The notes beneath the pieces were generated by a model. That model was not told the DNA's origin. It was given only the letters and a program-made list of their open reading frames with translations, and did no database searches. A stretch of 64,000 nt of DNA from VAXT01 sp963794605 (GTDB lineage: Bacteria; Actinomycetota; Thermoleophilia; Gaiellales; Gaiellaceae): NCBI GenBank assembly GCA_963794605.1, contig CAWCEN010000002.1:372001-436000 (forward strand), given 5' to 3'. Shown here in pieces: positions 16,822 to 25,379 of this stretch (position 1 is its first letter; each line of letters begins with the position of its first letter). The translations under genes were made by a program, and so were the position numbers.

Positions 16822-17805
16822 ATGCCAGCGCCCGTGCGCCGGAAGCTCATCTCCGCCTGTCTGAGCCTCGCGGCACTGGCGCTCGTCCTCGCGGGGACGG
16901 CGTTCGCCGACGTGGGCCGAGCCGTGCCGCCGGCGGACTCCCCGAACGCCGAGGGCATTCGTGACCTCTATTGGGTCGTGCTCGCCGTCACCGGTGTGAT
17001 CTTCGTCATCGTCGAGGGCGCGCTGATCCTGTTCGTCGTCCGATTCCGAAACCGTGGCCGGGCGCGGACCGCGGAAGGCCCGCAGATCCGCGGTCATACG
17101 CGGCTGGAGTTGATCTGGACCGCGATCCCGGTCTTGATCCTCGCCGGGATCATCACCGTCGTCTTCTTCAAGCTGCCGGGCATCAAGGACGTGCCCGAGG
17201 CGGGCGCGGCCGGCCCAAAGATGACCGTGCAGGTCGAGGGCCGCCAGTTCTACTGGCGCTACACGTATCCGAACGGCGCGGTCTCGATCAACGAGCTCGT
17301 CGTCCCGGCGCAGCGCCCGATCTACCTCGTGATCACGGCACCGTCCTTCGACGTGATCCACAGCTGGTGGGTTCCGGAGCTCGCTGGGAAGATGGACGCG
17401 ATTCCCGGCAAGACGAACAACACGTGGTTCGAGGCGCAGCGCCCGGGGATCTACCAGGGTCAGTGCGCCGAGTTCTGCGGGATCCAGCATGCGTTGATGC
17501 TCACGCACGTGCGCGCGGTCACGAACAGCGAGTACGAGCGCTGGGCGGCAAGGCAGCTGCACGTGAGCCAGAACATCGGACGGATGACCTTCGAGGGCGC
17601 CTGCGCTCCCTGCCACGGGATGAAAGGCGAGGGCCTCATCGGGCCCGCGCTGCAAGGGAACGCGACGCTGGCCGACCCCGAGCAGCTCCGCACCCTGCTC
17701 GCGAACGGAAAGGGCAAGATGCCGCCCGTCGGCAAGGGCTGGACCCCGAAGGAGCTCGCGTCGCTGACGGCCTACCTGAGGCAGGAGTTCGCCAGTGGCG
17801 GTTAG
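16822..17805 (+). CDS. ctaC: Cytochrome c oxidase subunit II with C-terminal cytochrome c (caa3 type)
   Basis: 327 aa. A signal sequence (LISACLSLAALALVLAGTAFA) and two membrane helices (about 45-70 and 95-120) are followed by the external cupredoxin domain. CuA ligands are in DVIHSWWVPELAGK and CAEFCGIQHALM. A class I cytochrome c domain completes the protein, with the heme site CAPCH at about residue 257 and an axial Met near KGKMPPVGKGW. This fused architecture defines caa3-type terminal oxidases that accept electrons directly from a cytochrome c. ctaD starts inside its last 11 bases. Confidence 0.95.
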   Translation: MPAPVRRKLISACLSLAALALVLAGTAFADVGRAVPPADSPNAEGIRDLYWVVLAVTGVIFVIVEGALILFVVRFRNRGRARTAEGPQIRGHTRLELIWTAIPVLILAGIITVVFFKLPGIKDVPEAGAAGPKMTVQVEGRQFYWRYTYPNGAVSINELVVPAQRPIYLVITAPSFDVIHSWWVPELAGKMDAIPGKTNNTWFEAQRPGIYQGQCAEFCGIQHALMLTHVRAVTNSEYERWAARQLHVSQNIGRMTFEGACAPCHGMKGEGLIGPALQGNATLADPEQLRTLLANGKGKMPPVGKGWTPKELASLTAYLRQEFASGG

Positions 17806-19426
17806 GGCCGAGCCCGTCTACCCGGTGCCGTGGTACCGAGGGCGTTTCACGTCCTGGATCACGACCGTCGACCACAAGCGGATCGGGATCCTCTACCTCG
17901 TCACCTGCCTGCTCTTCTTCGGTGCGGGCGGGATCCTTGCGGTGCTGATGCGCACGCAACTCGCGCACACCGACGAGAAGTTCCTGTCGGCCGAATCCTA
18001 CAACGAGGTGATGACCGTCCACGGGCTGACGATGGTCTTCCTCGTCATCGTTCCGATCCTGGCCGGCTTCGGGAACTTCCTCGTCCCGCTGATGATCGGG
18101 GCGAAGGACGTCGCCTTCCCGCGCCTAAACGCCCTCTCGTACTGGCTCTTCCTGTTCGGCGGAGTCGTGCTCTACGCGAGCTTCTTCGCGACAGGGGGCG
18201 CCGCACAGACGGGCTGGACCCTCTATCCGCCGCTCTCGGAGCAGTACGCCGGCATCGGTGTCGACCTGGCCATCCTCTCGCTGCACATCCTCACGGTGTC
18301 GTCGCTCGTCGGCGCGATCAACTTCATCGTCACCATCCACCGGATGCGCGCGCCCGGGATGACCTGGATGCGCGTCCCGCTCTTCGTCTGGTCGATCGAC
18401 GTCTACGCGTGGATCCTCGTCATCGTCCTACCTGCGCTCTCGGCCGGGCTGACGATGCTCCTGCTCGACCGCCAGTACGGGACGCACTTCTTCCAGCCGA
18501 ACGAGGGCGGGAACGCGGTGCTCTTCCAGCACGTGTTCTGGTTCTTCGGACACCCAGAGGTCTACGTGATGATCCTGCCCGTGATGGGGATCATCTCGGA
18601 GATCATCCCCGTGTTTTCGCGGAAGCCGATCTTCGGCTACACGGCGATCGCGTTCTCGACGGTCGCGATCGGGTTCTACTCGCTGCTCGTCTGGGCCCAC
18701 CACATGTTCACGGTCGGGCTCGCGACGCCGCTCCTCGGCTTCTTCATGATCTCGTCGATGATCATCGCGGTGCCGACGGGGATCAAGATCCTCAACTGGC
18801 TCGCGACGACCTGGCGTGGCAACCTGATCTTCGACACGCCGATGCTGTTCGCGCTCGGCTTCATCGCGCTGTTCACGATCGGCGGCCTGTCCGGGATCTT
18901 CCTGGCCACGTTCCCGATCGACTGGCAGGCGCAGGACTCGTACTTCGTCGTGGCGCACCTGCACTACGTCCTCTTCGGTGGGTCGATGTTTGGGATCTTC
19001 GCCGGGCTCTACTACTGGTGGCCCAAGATGTTCGGGCGGAAGCTCGACGAGACGCTAGGGAAGTGGCACTTCTGGCTCCTCTTCATCGGCTTCAACCTCA
19101 CCTTCTTTCCGCAGCACCTGCTCGGGCTCGCGGGGATGCCGCGCCGGATCTACACGTACAGCCGCGGGTCGTGGGAGACGGACAACCTGATCTCGACGAT
19201 CGGCTCCTACGTGATGGGGGTCGCAATCCTGGTCTTCGTCGTGAACGTGATCTGGACGCGGCGCCGCGCGGGTGTTCGCGCGGGCAACGACCCGTGGCTG
19301 GGAGATACCCTCGAGTGGTACACGACCTCGCCGCCCCCACCGCACAACTTCGAGAAGGTTCCGTACGTGACGAGCGCGCGGCCCCTACGAGACCTGCGCC
19401 GCCGCCTCGAGAAGAGGGGCGCGTGA
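17795..19426 (+). CDS. ctaD: Cytochrome c oxidase subunit I
   Basis: 543 aa, twelve membrane helices. Heme a and a3-CuB ligands are visible: MTVHGLTM, WFFGHPEVYVMILP (CuB His and the cross-linked Tyr), WAHHMFTVG and VVAHLHYVLFGG. WTLYPPLS is conserved. It is the catalytic oxygen-reducing, proton-pumping subunit. The GTG start lies 11 bases inside ctaC. The C-terminal tail is short, so subunit III is not fused to it, and no separate subunit III gene lies in this window. Confidence 0.96.
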   Translation: MAVRAEPVYPVPWYRGRFTSWITTVDHKRIGILYLVTCLLFFGAGGILAVLMRTQLAHTDEKFLSAESYNEVMTVHGLTMVFLVIVPILAGFGNFLVPLMIGAKDVAFPRLNALSYWLFLFGGVVLYASFFATGGAAQTGWTLYPPLSEQYAGIGVDLAILSLHILTVSSLVGAINFIVTIHRMRAPGMTWMRVPLFVWSIDVYAWILVIVLPALSAGLTMLLLDRQYGTHFFQPNEGGNAVLFQHVFWFFGHPEVYVMILPVMGIISEIIPVFSRKPIFGYTAIAFSTVAIGFYSLLVWAHHMFTVGLATPLLGFFMISSMIIAVPTGIKILNWLATTWRGNLIFDTPMLFALGFIALFTIGGLSGIFLATFPIDWQAQDSYFVVAHLHYVLFGGSMFGIFAGLYYWWPKMFGRKLDETLGKWHFWLLFIGFNLTFFPQHLLGLAGMPRRIYTYSRGSWETDNLISTIGSYVMGVAILVFVVNVIWTRRRAGVRAGNDPWLGDTLEWYTTSPPPPHNFEKVPYVTSARPLRDLRRRLEKRGA

Positions 19427-20604
19427 GGCCCAGCCCCTGGCTGCGCTTGACCGCCTTGGGTGGGGCGGCCGGTACGCTCGTCGCGGTCGTCTCCGGAACC
19501 GCCGGGCTGGGAACGGGGCATCAGGTCCTCGCCGCACTCGCGCTTCCGCCGTTGGCGGCGGTCGTCGTCATGGCCCGGGCGAGTTACCGCAACCTGCTCG
19601 CGCCGAGCATTGCAGCACTCGTCCTGTTCGGGCTCGCGGCGGCGGTCACTGCACCCGGCGTGCATCTCGCACTCGCCGCGCTCGCGTTCGCGGCCTCGCT
19701 CGTCTCGGCTGCACTCGCGTTCAGGGGGGAGCGATCTCCGGTCGGTTCTGCGCGCGATTACGTCACGCTGACGAAGCCGCGGATCATGTCGCTGCTCCTG
19801 CTCACGGGGCTCTGCGGAATGATCATCGGAGCCAATGGCCTACCCGCGCTCTGGCTCGTTGCGGTCTCGATGCTCGGGCTCGCGCTAGCCTGCGGTGGGG
19901 CCAGCGCGCTGAACCACGTGCTCGACGCGGACATCGACCGGCTGATGGGCAAGCGAACTCGGTCTCGGCCCGTCGCAGCGGGTCGCATCCCGGCCTCGTA
20001 CGCGCTCGAGTTCGGGCTCGCCCTCTCGGCGCTCTCGTTCGTGCTCCTCGCCGGGGTCGTCAACGTGCTGACCGCGCTGCTCGCGCTCTCCGGGATCCTG
20101 TTCTACGTCCTCGTCTACACGAAGCTCCTGAAGCGCTCGACGCCGCAGAACATCGTCATCGGTGGCGCTGCCGGCGCAATCCCGCCGCTCGTCGGGTGGG
20201 CCGCCGCGACGGGCAGCTTGACGCTCCCCGCGCTCGTGCTGTTCGCCGTCGTCTTCCTCTGGACGCCCCCGCACTTCTGGGCGCTCGCGCTCTTGATCAA
20301 GCGGGACTACGCGAATGCCGGCGTTCCGATGCTGCCGGTCGTTCGCGGAGAACGGGAGACGGTGAAGGAGATCCTCCTGTATACGGCCGCGCTCGTTGCC
20401 TTCACGCTCGCGCCGGCGCTGTGGGGGCAGTTCGGGCTCGTTTACCTGGTCGCGGCGGCTGCGCTCGGCGCCGGCTTCCTGGGCCTGGCGTGGAACCTGC
20501 GCCGTGAGCGGACGCCGGCGCGCGCGGCGCTGCTCTTCCACTACTCGCTCGCCTACCTTGCGGCGCTCTTCGTCGCGATGGCGCTCGATACGGTGATCGC
20601 ATGA
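19423..20604 (+). CDS. ctaB: Protoheme IX farnesyltransferase with N-terminal membrane extension
   Basis: 393 aa from GTG 19423 (GTGA overlap with ctaD). The UbiA-type prenyltransferase domain begins near residue 105 (YVTLTKPRIMSLLLL) and carries the metal-diphosphate motif NHVLDADIDRLMGKRTRSRP and, in the second half, LIKRDYANAGVPMLPVVRG. It makes heme O for the oxidase encoded just upstream. The first about 100 residues add three to four hydrophobic segments not needed for the family fold. They do not resemble heme A synthase clearly, and ctaA is not seen here. Confidence 0.92.
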   Translation: MRPSPWLRLTALGGAAGTLVAVVSGTAGLGTGHQVLAALALPPLAAVVVMARASYRNLLAPSIAALVLFGLAAAVTAPGVHLALAALAFAASLVSAALAFRGERSPVGSARDYVTLTKPRIMSLLLLTGLCGMIIGANGLPALWLVAVSMLGLALACGGASALNHVLDADIDRLMGKRTRSRPVAAGRIPASYALEFGLALSALSFVLLAGVVNVLTALLALSGILFYVLVYTKLLKRSTPQNIVIGGAAGAIPPLVGWAAATGSLTLPALVLFAVVFLWTPPHFWALALLIKRDYANAGVPMLPVVRGERETVKEILLYTAALVAFTLAPALWGQFGLVYLVAAAALGAGFLGLAWNLRRERTPARAALLFHYSLAYLAALFVAMALDTVIA

Positions 20605-20762
20605 GCGACCCCGCCCCGCCCGAGGCCTACTTCGAGCCGCGCGAGCCGAGTCCCGAGGAGGCACGGAGCAACACGCTGTTCGGGCTCGCCCTGTTCGCGA
20701 TCGCGCTCCTCCTGTTCGGAGCGGTAGTCGGGCTCGCGTTCGTGTACCTGGCTCTGGACTAG
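20601..20762 (+). CDS. 53-aa single-pass membrane protein of the oxidase cluster
   Basis: This short gene starts in an ATGA overlap with ctaB and ends in a CTAG shared with the convergent creatininase-like gene. An acidic, proline-rich N-terminus (PPEAYFEPREPSPEEARS) precedes one membrane helix (LFGLALFAIALLLFGAVVGL) and ends in AFVYLALD. Position and topology suggest a small accessory subunit or assembly factor of the caa3 oxidase. No named family is recognised. Confidence 0.7.
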   Translation: MSDPAPPEAYFEPREPSPEEARSNTLFGLALFAIALLLFGAVVGLAFVYLALD

Positions 20763-21454
20763 GCGGACCAGCCGTCCTCGAGGAGGGCGCGCACCTCCCC
20801 GACGCCCGCCTGCCAAACGCGCAGCATAGCCTCGTCGGAGTGCTGGTACACGCCGCCGAACGAGCCGTCGCCCATCAGCTTGCGGAACTCGACCGGGTCG
20901 TGGACCGGCGGGTCGGCAGGTGGCTTGTTCTCGGTGGGCAGCTCGACGCCCGGGAGGCGCGTCCAGGGGAAGTTCTCCATCCAGGACGCATGCGAGGCGA
21001 CCGCGTCGACCGAGCGGACGACGTCCAACACCCGCGGGCTGTTCCACCAGTCGTGGTAGCGGACGCGAGCCTCGGGATGGTTGGCCCCCCACTGCGCCGC
21101 TGCCGACCGCGCGGGCGTGTTCCCGCCGTGGCCGTTCACGATCAGGATCCGGCGAAAGCCCTGGCCGGAGAGCGACTCGAGGAGGTCGGCGACTACCGTG
21201 AGGAACGTCTCGACGCGCAACGTGAGGCTGCCCGGGTACGCGGCGAAGCGTGGCGTGATCCCGTACGGCAGCACGGGGAGCACCGGCACGCCGAGCGGCT
21301 CCGCCGCTTCGACGGAGACGCGCTCGGCGAGGATGTTGTCGGTCGCCAGCGACAGGTACGCGTGCTGCTCGGTCGAGCCGAGCGGCAGGACGATCCGGTC
21401 ATCGCGCCGGAGATACTCCTCCAGCTGCATCCAGTTGCAGTCGACGACCCGCAA
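20759..21454 (-). CDS. Creatininase/creatinine amidohydrolase family protein
   Basis: 231 aa. Family metal-binding motifs are present: RIVLPLGSTEQHAYLSLATDN (Glu and His, with Asp following), ILIVNGHGGN, and a C-terminal GVYQHSDEA. Relatives include creatininase, MftE and formamidopyrimidine hydrolases, so an amide or peptide bond is cleaved, but the substrate is unclear. The TTG start follows the SnoaL-like gene by only six bases, so the two are one operon; ATG 21430 is less likely because it cuts the first strand. Confidence 0.85.
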   Translation of the reverse strand: MRVVDCNWMQLEEYLRRDDRIVLPLGSTEQHAYLSLATDNILAERVSVEAAEPLGVPVLPVLPYGITPRFAAYPGSLTLRVETFLTVVADLLESLSGQGFRRILIVNGHGGNTPARSAAAQWGANHPEARVRYHDWWNSPRVLDVVRSVDAVASHASWMENFPWTRLPGVELPTENKPPADPPVHDPVEFRKLMGDGSFGGVYQHSDEAMLRVWQAGVGEVRALLEDGWSA

Positions 21455-21460
21455 GGAACG

Positions 21461-21811
21461 TCAGCTCTTCGCCTGCATCTCTGCCCGGATGACCAGGCCC
21501 TGCTCATCGAGGTCAACGAAGACGCTCAGCTCCTGCTCGGAGGCGAGCTCGTTCGTTTCCGTCCAGTGTTGGACACGGCGCGCCGCGACCTCGTAACTGC
21601 CGGCTGCTCCGTCGATCTCGTCGATCTCCACCCTCGAGCTGAGGCCGTCAGGGTCCGGCTGACTCGCCATCGCACGCAGAGCTTCGACTCCCTGCGCCTG
21701 ATTGGGGCCGATCTGGATCACGATCGCTGGATCGACGAGCGCTGCGACCGCGTCGGCGTCGTGGTCGTTCATTGCGTCGCAGAAGCGGCGGATCGTATCC
21801 TCGGGGCTCAT
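21461..21811 (-). CDS. SnoaL/NTF2-like small protein
   Basis: 116 aa, cone-shaped alpha+beta fold of the NTF2/SnoaL-like superfamily: a helical start (PEDTIRRFCDAMNDHDADAVAALV) then DPAIVIQIG and paired strands VQHWTETNEL and ELSVFVDLDEQGLVIRAEM. Such proteins are small-molecule isomerases, cyclases or binding modules; no catalytic set is obvious. The ATG at 21811 shares the palindrome CATG with the ATG of the divergent amidase. Confidence 0.75.
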   Translation of the reverse strand: MSPEDTIRRFCDAMNDHDADAVAALVDPAIVIQIGPNQAQGVEALRAMASQPDPDGLSSRVEIDEIDGAAGSYEVAARRVQHWTETNELASEQELSVFVDLDEQGLVIRAEMQAKS

Positions 21812-22931
21812 GGCGAGGCCGCAGCCTAACGGCATCTTCCTCGCCCGGCCCGAGGAGCCCCAGCAGGGTATCCGGCTGGCGGTGAAGGACCTGTTCGACA
21901 CGGCCGGATTGACCACGACCTACGGGTCGATCATCTACGCGGACCACGTGCCGGAGCGCAGCGCGGAGGCGGTGACCCGCCTCGAGGCGTCCGGGTATGT
22001 GAACGTCGGCAAGACGAACCTGCACGAGTTCGCGTACGGCATCACGTCCGTCAACCCGCACTACGGGACGGTGCCGAACCCGAGGTATCCGGGTCGCATG
22101 GCGGGTGGGTCGAGCGGAGGCTCGGCCGCTGCGATCGCGGCGGGGCTCGCCGAGTATGCGCTCGGCACCGACTCCGGCGGTTCGATCCGGATCCCGGCCG
22201 CCTGCTGCGGGATCGTCGGGTTCAAGCCCAGCTTCGGGCTCGTCTCTCTGGACGGGGTGTTTCCGCTCGCGCCGAGCTTCGACCACGCGGGGCCGATGGC
22301 GGGCTCGGTCGGCGTGTGCGAGGAGATGCTCCACGCGCTCACCGACGGCTACGAGCCCGCGCGGCTCCAGTCGTTGGACGAGCTGGAGGTCGGCGTCGCG
22401 TGGCTCGACCGGGCGGATCCTCTGGTGCGGGCGCGAGTCCACGAGGCCGCGGAGCTGTTCCCGCGGCGCCGCGACGTCGACTTCCCACTCGCGGAGCAGG
22501 TCGGACCGGTGTTCATGCGTGAGGTCGCCGACGTCCACGGTGACCTCTTCGCCGAGTTCGCCGACTCCTACGGCGACAACGTGCGGACGAAGATCGAGCG
22601 CTGCCTGGCCCTGACCGACGGCGAGTACGGAGCGGGGCTGCGCGCCCGCGACGAGCTCGAGGAGCAGGCCGAGGAGGCGATGGACGGGCTCGACCTCGTC
22701 CTCACGCCGACGCTCGGGTTCGTCGCGCCGCACCTGCCCGTCGACGACCTCGAGATCCGCGCGGACACGATCCGGCTCACGATCCCGTTCAACTCCCTCG
22801 GCTGGCCCGCGCTCGCGCTTCCATGCGGCCCAGCAGAGGACGGCCTGTCCGCGTCACTTCAGATCGCGGGCCGTCCGGGCTCGGACGCGCTCGTCCTGGC
22901 CGCCGGAAAGCTCGCCGAAGCCCGCCTCTAG
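21810..22931 (+). CDS. Amidase signature family protein
   Basis: 373 aa, shorter than the usual 450-500. The catalytic triad is intact: Lys in RLAVKDLFDT (about residue 31), the cis-Ser in GGSSGGSAAA and the nucleophile Ser in GTDSGGSIRIPA, with the signature CGIVGFKPSFGLVS following. It hydrolyses carboxamides; the lack of GatB/C neighbours argues against tRNA amidotransferase. The start overlaps the divergent SnoaL-like start, so its promoter must lie within that gene. Its TAG overlaps the convergent gene in a CTAG. Confidence 0.88.
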   Translation: MARPQPNGIFLARPEEPQQGIRLAVKDLFDTAGLTTTYGSIIYADHVPERSAEAVTRLEASGYVNVGKTNLHEFAYGITSVNPHYGTVPNPRYPGRMAGGSSGGSAAAIAAGLAEYALGTDSGGSIRIPAACCGIVGFKPSFGLVSLDGVFPLAPSFDHAGPMAGSVGVCEEMLHALTDGYEPARLQSLDELEVGVAWLDRADPLVRARVHEAAELFPRRRDVDFPLAEQVGPVFMREVADVHGDLFAEFADSYGDNVRTKIERCLALTDGEYGAGLRARDELEEQAEEAMDGLDLVLTPTLGFVAPHLPVDDLEIRADTIRLTIPFNSLGWPALALPCGPAEDGLSASLQIAGRPGSDALVLAAGKLAEARL

Positions 22932-23983
22932 CAGGGAGTCGTCGTCGGGCCTTTCGACGCGTGAATCGTCACCGGGGCGCCCTCGAGCCAGCGGCCCGCC
23001 TTCGCCGCGCGGGAGAAGCTCGTGAAGCCGATCAGCTTCGGTGCGTCCCTGCCCGCGATGACGTACAGCTCGACCTTCACCTGGCCGCCGTTCGCTGCCA
23101 GAGCATCGCGGAACGGGCTCTTGCGCGGATCGGCCGTCAGCGTGAAGCTCCCGTTGGCCCCTGTGCGGGCCGAAGCGACCTCGGCGCTCGACTCGACCTT
23201 CTCCCCGCCGAGGAAGGCGCCGACACGCGCCTTGGTCGGCCGGCAATCCGGGCCCAGGACTCGCCCGTTGACGAGCACCGAAGCGGCAGTATCGAAATTC
23301 GCCTGGGCATTCGAGACGTAGTCGAATCCGAGCACCCCGACCTGGAATCCGGAAAAGCTCCCGTTGGGATTCAGCGCTCGAAAGACCACTGGCCGATAGC
23401 TGTCCCGACCGATGCCGACACGCAGGATCAGTCCTCCGCCCTTCGTAAGGTCGACCCAGTACACGGGGGTTCCTTGCCACTGGCCCTGGCCGACGATGCG
23501 CGCCTCGCCGTTCGCGAGCGCCTCCTTGTAGAAGGCGGCGCCTTCGAGTAGGCCCGGGAAGAAGCTGAACTCGTCTTCGGCAGCGGCTGTCGTGTAGTCG
23601 CCCAGGACCTTGCCGTTACTGCGGCTCACGACGCGGACGAGCCCCGCGCGCTTGTCGTAGAAGCTCTCCATGACAATGCTCGGAACCGTGCGTCCGCCGC
23701 GCGTCACATCGAGCCGCATCGTCATGTGCGTAACGGGCCCACGGGAGTCGATTGCCGCGAGCGCTCGGTCGAGGACGTTCCCCCTCCCGCCACCTCCGCG
23801 GCCCCACGGAGAGGCGAGCACGAGCACGAAGATCGCGGCGGCTGCGAGGGTGACCGCGGCGATCGCGCGGAAGGGCCGGAAGGGGCGCGGCGCATGCTGT
23901 GTGTCGGCGACGGCGTCTGCAATTGCGAGCAGCTCCGGCTCCTCGCGGAGAAGGTCCAGGACTTCACGGTCGTGCGGGCTCAT
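22928..23983 (-). CDS. Membrane-anchored protein coupled to ECF sigma factor (putative anti-sigma)
   Basis: 351 aa. The N-terminal about 40 residues are cytoplasmic (SPHDREVLDLLREEPELLAIADAVADT), one membrane segment lies at about 40-60, and the remaining about 290 residues are external. The external part has strands such as RMDVT-like repeats and ends in a single Cys. It starts in an ATGA overlap with the sigma gene, the standard place for an anti-sigma factor. The large exported domain could sense envelope state. No zinc anti-sigma motif is visible. Confidence 0.6.
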   Translation of the reverse strand: MSPHDREVLDLLREEPELLAIADAVADTQHAPRPFRPFRAIAAVTLAAAAIFVLVLASPWGRGGGGRGNVLDRALAAIDSRGPVTHMTMRLDVTRGGRTVPSIVMESFYDKRAGLVRVVSRSNGKVLGDYTTAAAEDEFSFFPGLLEGAAFYKEALANGEARIVGQGQWQGTPVYWVDLTKGGGLILRVGIGRDSYRPVVFRALNPNGSFSGFQVGVLGFDYVSNAQANFDTAASVLVNGRVLGPDCRPTKARVGAFLGGEKVESSAEVASARTGANGSFTLTADPRKSPFRDALAANGGQVKVELYVIAGRDAPKLIGFTSFSRAAKAGRWLEGAPVTIHASKGPTTTPC

Positions 23984-24462
23984 GGCTCGATACCCCTTTC
24001 GCTCAGGTCGGCGCGCAACTGCTCGAGCGCGCGCACGAATCTCATCTTGGCCGCGGCCTCGGTGAGGCCGACTTCGGCGCCGATCTCCGCGAACGTCAGG
24101 CCGCGCACGAGCTTGAGCAGGACGACTTGCGACTGCCCGCCCGGCAGCGCGGCGAGCGCCTCCCGCAGGGCTCCCGCGACCGGCTCGTAGTCGGACGAGC
24201 TCCGTCTCGGCAGCATCTCGGCCAAGCGCCGCTCACGTCCACGGCGACGAGCCTCGTCGGCGAACCGGCGTCTCGCGACGGCGTACAGCCAGACGAGGAC
24301 AGGTGGATCGCCAGGGCGCTCATCCGGCAGCGACGACGCTGCTGCCGCGAAGACGTCCTGCGTCAGCTCCTCTGCGCGCTCGGGATCGCGCAGGCGTCGC
24401 CGGAAATATCCGTAGACGTGCCCGTAGTGGCGTCGAAACGCGCCTTCCGCGGCTCCGTTCAC
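23980..24462 (-). CDS. ECF-type RNA polymerase sigma factor (second)
   Basis: 160 aa. Region 2 (HVYGYFRRRLRDPERAEELT then VWLYAVARRRFADEARRR) and region 4 (LPGGQSQVVLLKLVRGLTFA then EIGAEVGLTEAAAKMRFVRAL) are clear. It differs from the sigma factor at 2741 and has its own coupled membrane partner. Its start lies 38 bases from the 3' end of opcA on the other side. Confidence 0.88.
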   Translation of the reverse strand: MNGAAEGAFRRHYGHVYGYFRRRLRDPERAEELTQDVFAAAASSLPDERPGDPPVLVWLYAVARRRFADEARRRGRERRLAEMLPRRSSSDYEPVAGALREALAALPGGQSQVVLLKLVRGLTFAEIGAEVGLTEAAAKMRFVRALEQLRADLSERGIEP

Positions 24463-24500
24463 ACCCTCTTTCTCGCTCAGAAGGTCAGAAAGTAACGGCC

Positions 24501-25379
24501 TCAGCCGACCGCACGGCGTGCCGCGGCCTCGTAGACCGGGTCACGGCCGAACTCGTCGAGCTCGGCGGAGAGGAGATCGCTGCCCGTCACACGCTCCTGC
24601 GGCGGCGCGCACGGTTCGCCGTCGAGGGCGATTGCAGTCAGCTCGTCGGCCTCGTCCTGCAGGAGCTCGACCTCCCTGTCGAGACGCGAGCGGAGCCAGC
24701 CCGCGAGGAGCGACGCCTCGGCGACGGGCCCGCGCACGTACAGGCTGCGCACGTCGCCGACTCCCGGCCAGAGGTCCGCGAGCATGCCGCGCCACTGCTC
24801 GGTCCGGCGCCAGGCGATGTCCGAGCAGGCCGCTCCCCCGAATGGAAGCTCCGAGTAGACCTCCGGCGTGTCCGGCCACTCACGCGAGTCGTAGATCAGC
24901 CGGTCGCAGACGTCGATCAGCTCGTCGGCCTCGGGCTCGCCGAACGGCGGCCGTCCCCGCCAGCGGAGGAAGACGGGCAGACCGGGCATGAGCAGCGGGT
25001 TGACGATGCTCGCCGCGGCCCGGCTGCTCAGCCCGCGCAGCCGCAGCTCGATCACTTCGGCAGCGATGTACTGGCGCTGCTCACGGAGCGGGAACGCGAG
25101 CATCGACACCTTGGCGTCGATCCCGTCGGCTGCCTCCGGATCCGGGAAGAGCAGGATCCCGCGCGATGGATGACGCTCGCCGAGCCCGGACAGGGTCTCG
25201 ACCGCCACTTCCTCCCACTCGCGCGGCACCCAGGCGAGGTGGGTCATCACGCTCGTTCTCAGATCGGGGCCAGCGGTCTCGTGCGCCGACTCCTCGCGCA
25301 AGCGGCAGAGCGCTTGGACGACGTCCCTGACCTCGACATCCTCGCCCGACCACTCGACGGTATGCACGGCGGTGCTCAA
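24501..25379 (-). CDS. opcA: Glucose-6-phosphate dehydrogenase assembly protein OpcA
   Basis: 292 aa from TTG 25379, which overlaps the zwf stop (TTGA). The protein matches the OpcA family in order and content: an N-terminal region with TSVMTHLAWVP and ILLFPD, and a C-terminal domain with LLMPGLPVFLRWRGRPPFGE, LIYDSREW and a conserved DIAWRRTEQWRGMLADL. OpcA is known as a redox-dependent activator of Zwf in cyanobacteria and is generally linked to zwf in actinobacteria. It is the last gene of the pentose-phosphate operon. Confidence 0.85.
   Translation of the reverse strand: MSTAVHTVEWSGEDVEVRDVVQALCRLREESAHETAGPDLRTSVMTHLAWVPREWEEVAVETLSGLGERHPSRGILLFPDPEAADGIDAKVSMLAFPLREQRQYIAAEVIELRLRGLSSRAAASIVNPLLMPGLPVFLRWRGRPPFGEPEADELIDVCDRLIYDSREWPDTPEVYSELPFGGAACSDIAWRRTEQWRGMLADLWPGVGDVRSLYVRGPVAEASLLAGWLRSRLDREVELLQDEADELTAIALDGEPCAPPQERVTGSDLLSAELDEFGRDPVYEAAARRAVG

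Noticed and set aside
17830..19422. Very long open frame running through ctaD into ctaB, suggesting a giant fusion
   Set aside because: It is the second frame of ctaD, arginine-rich and without family motifs; ctaB begins at GTG 19423 in the same frame only by chance.
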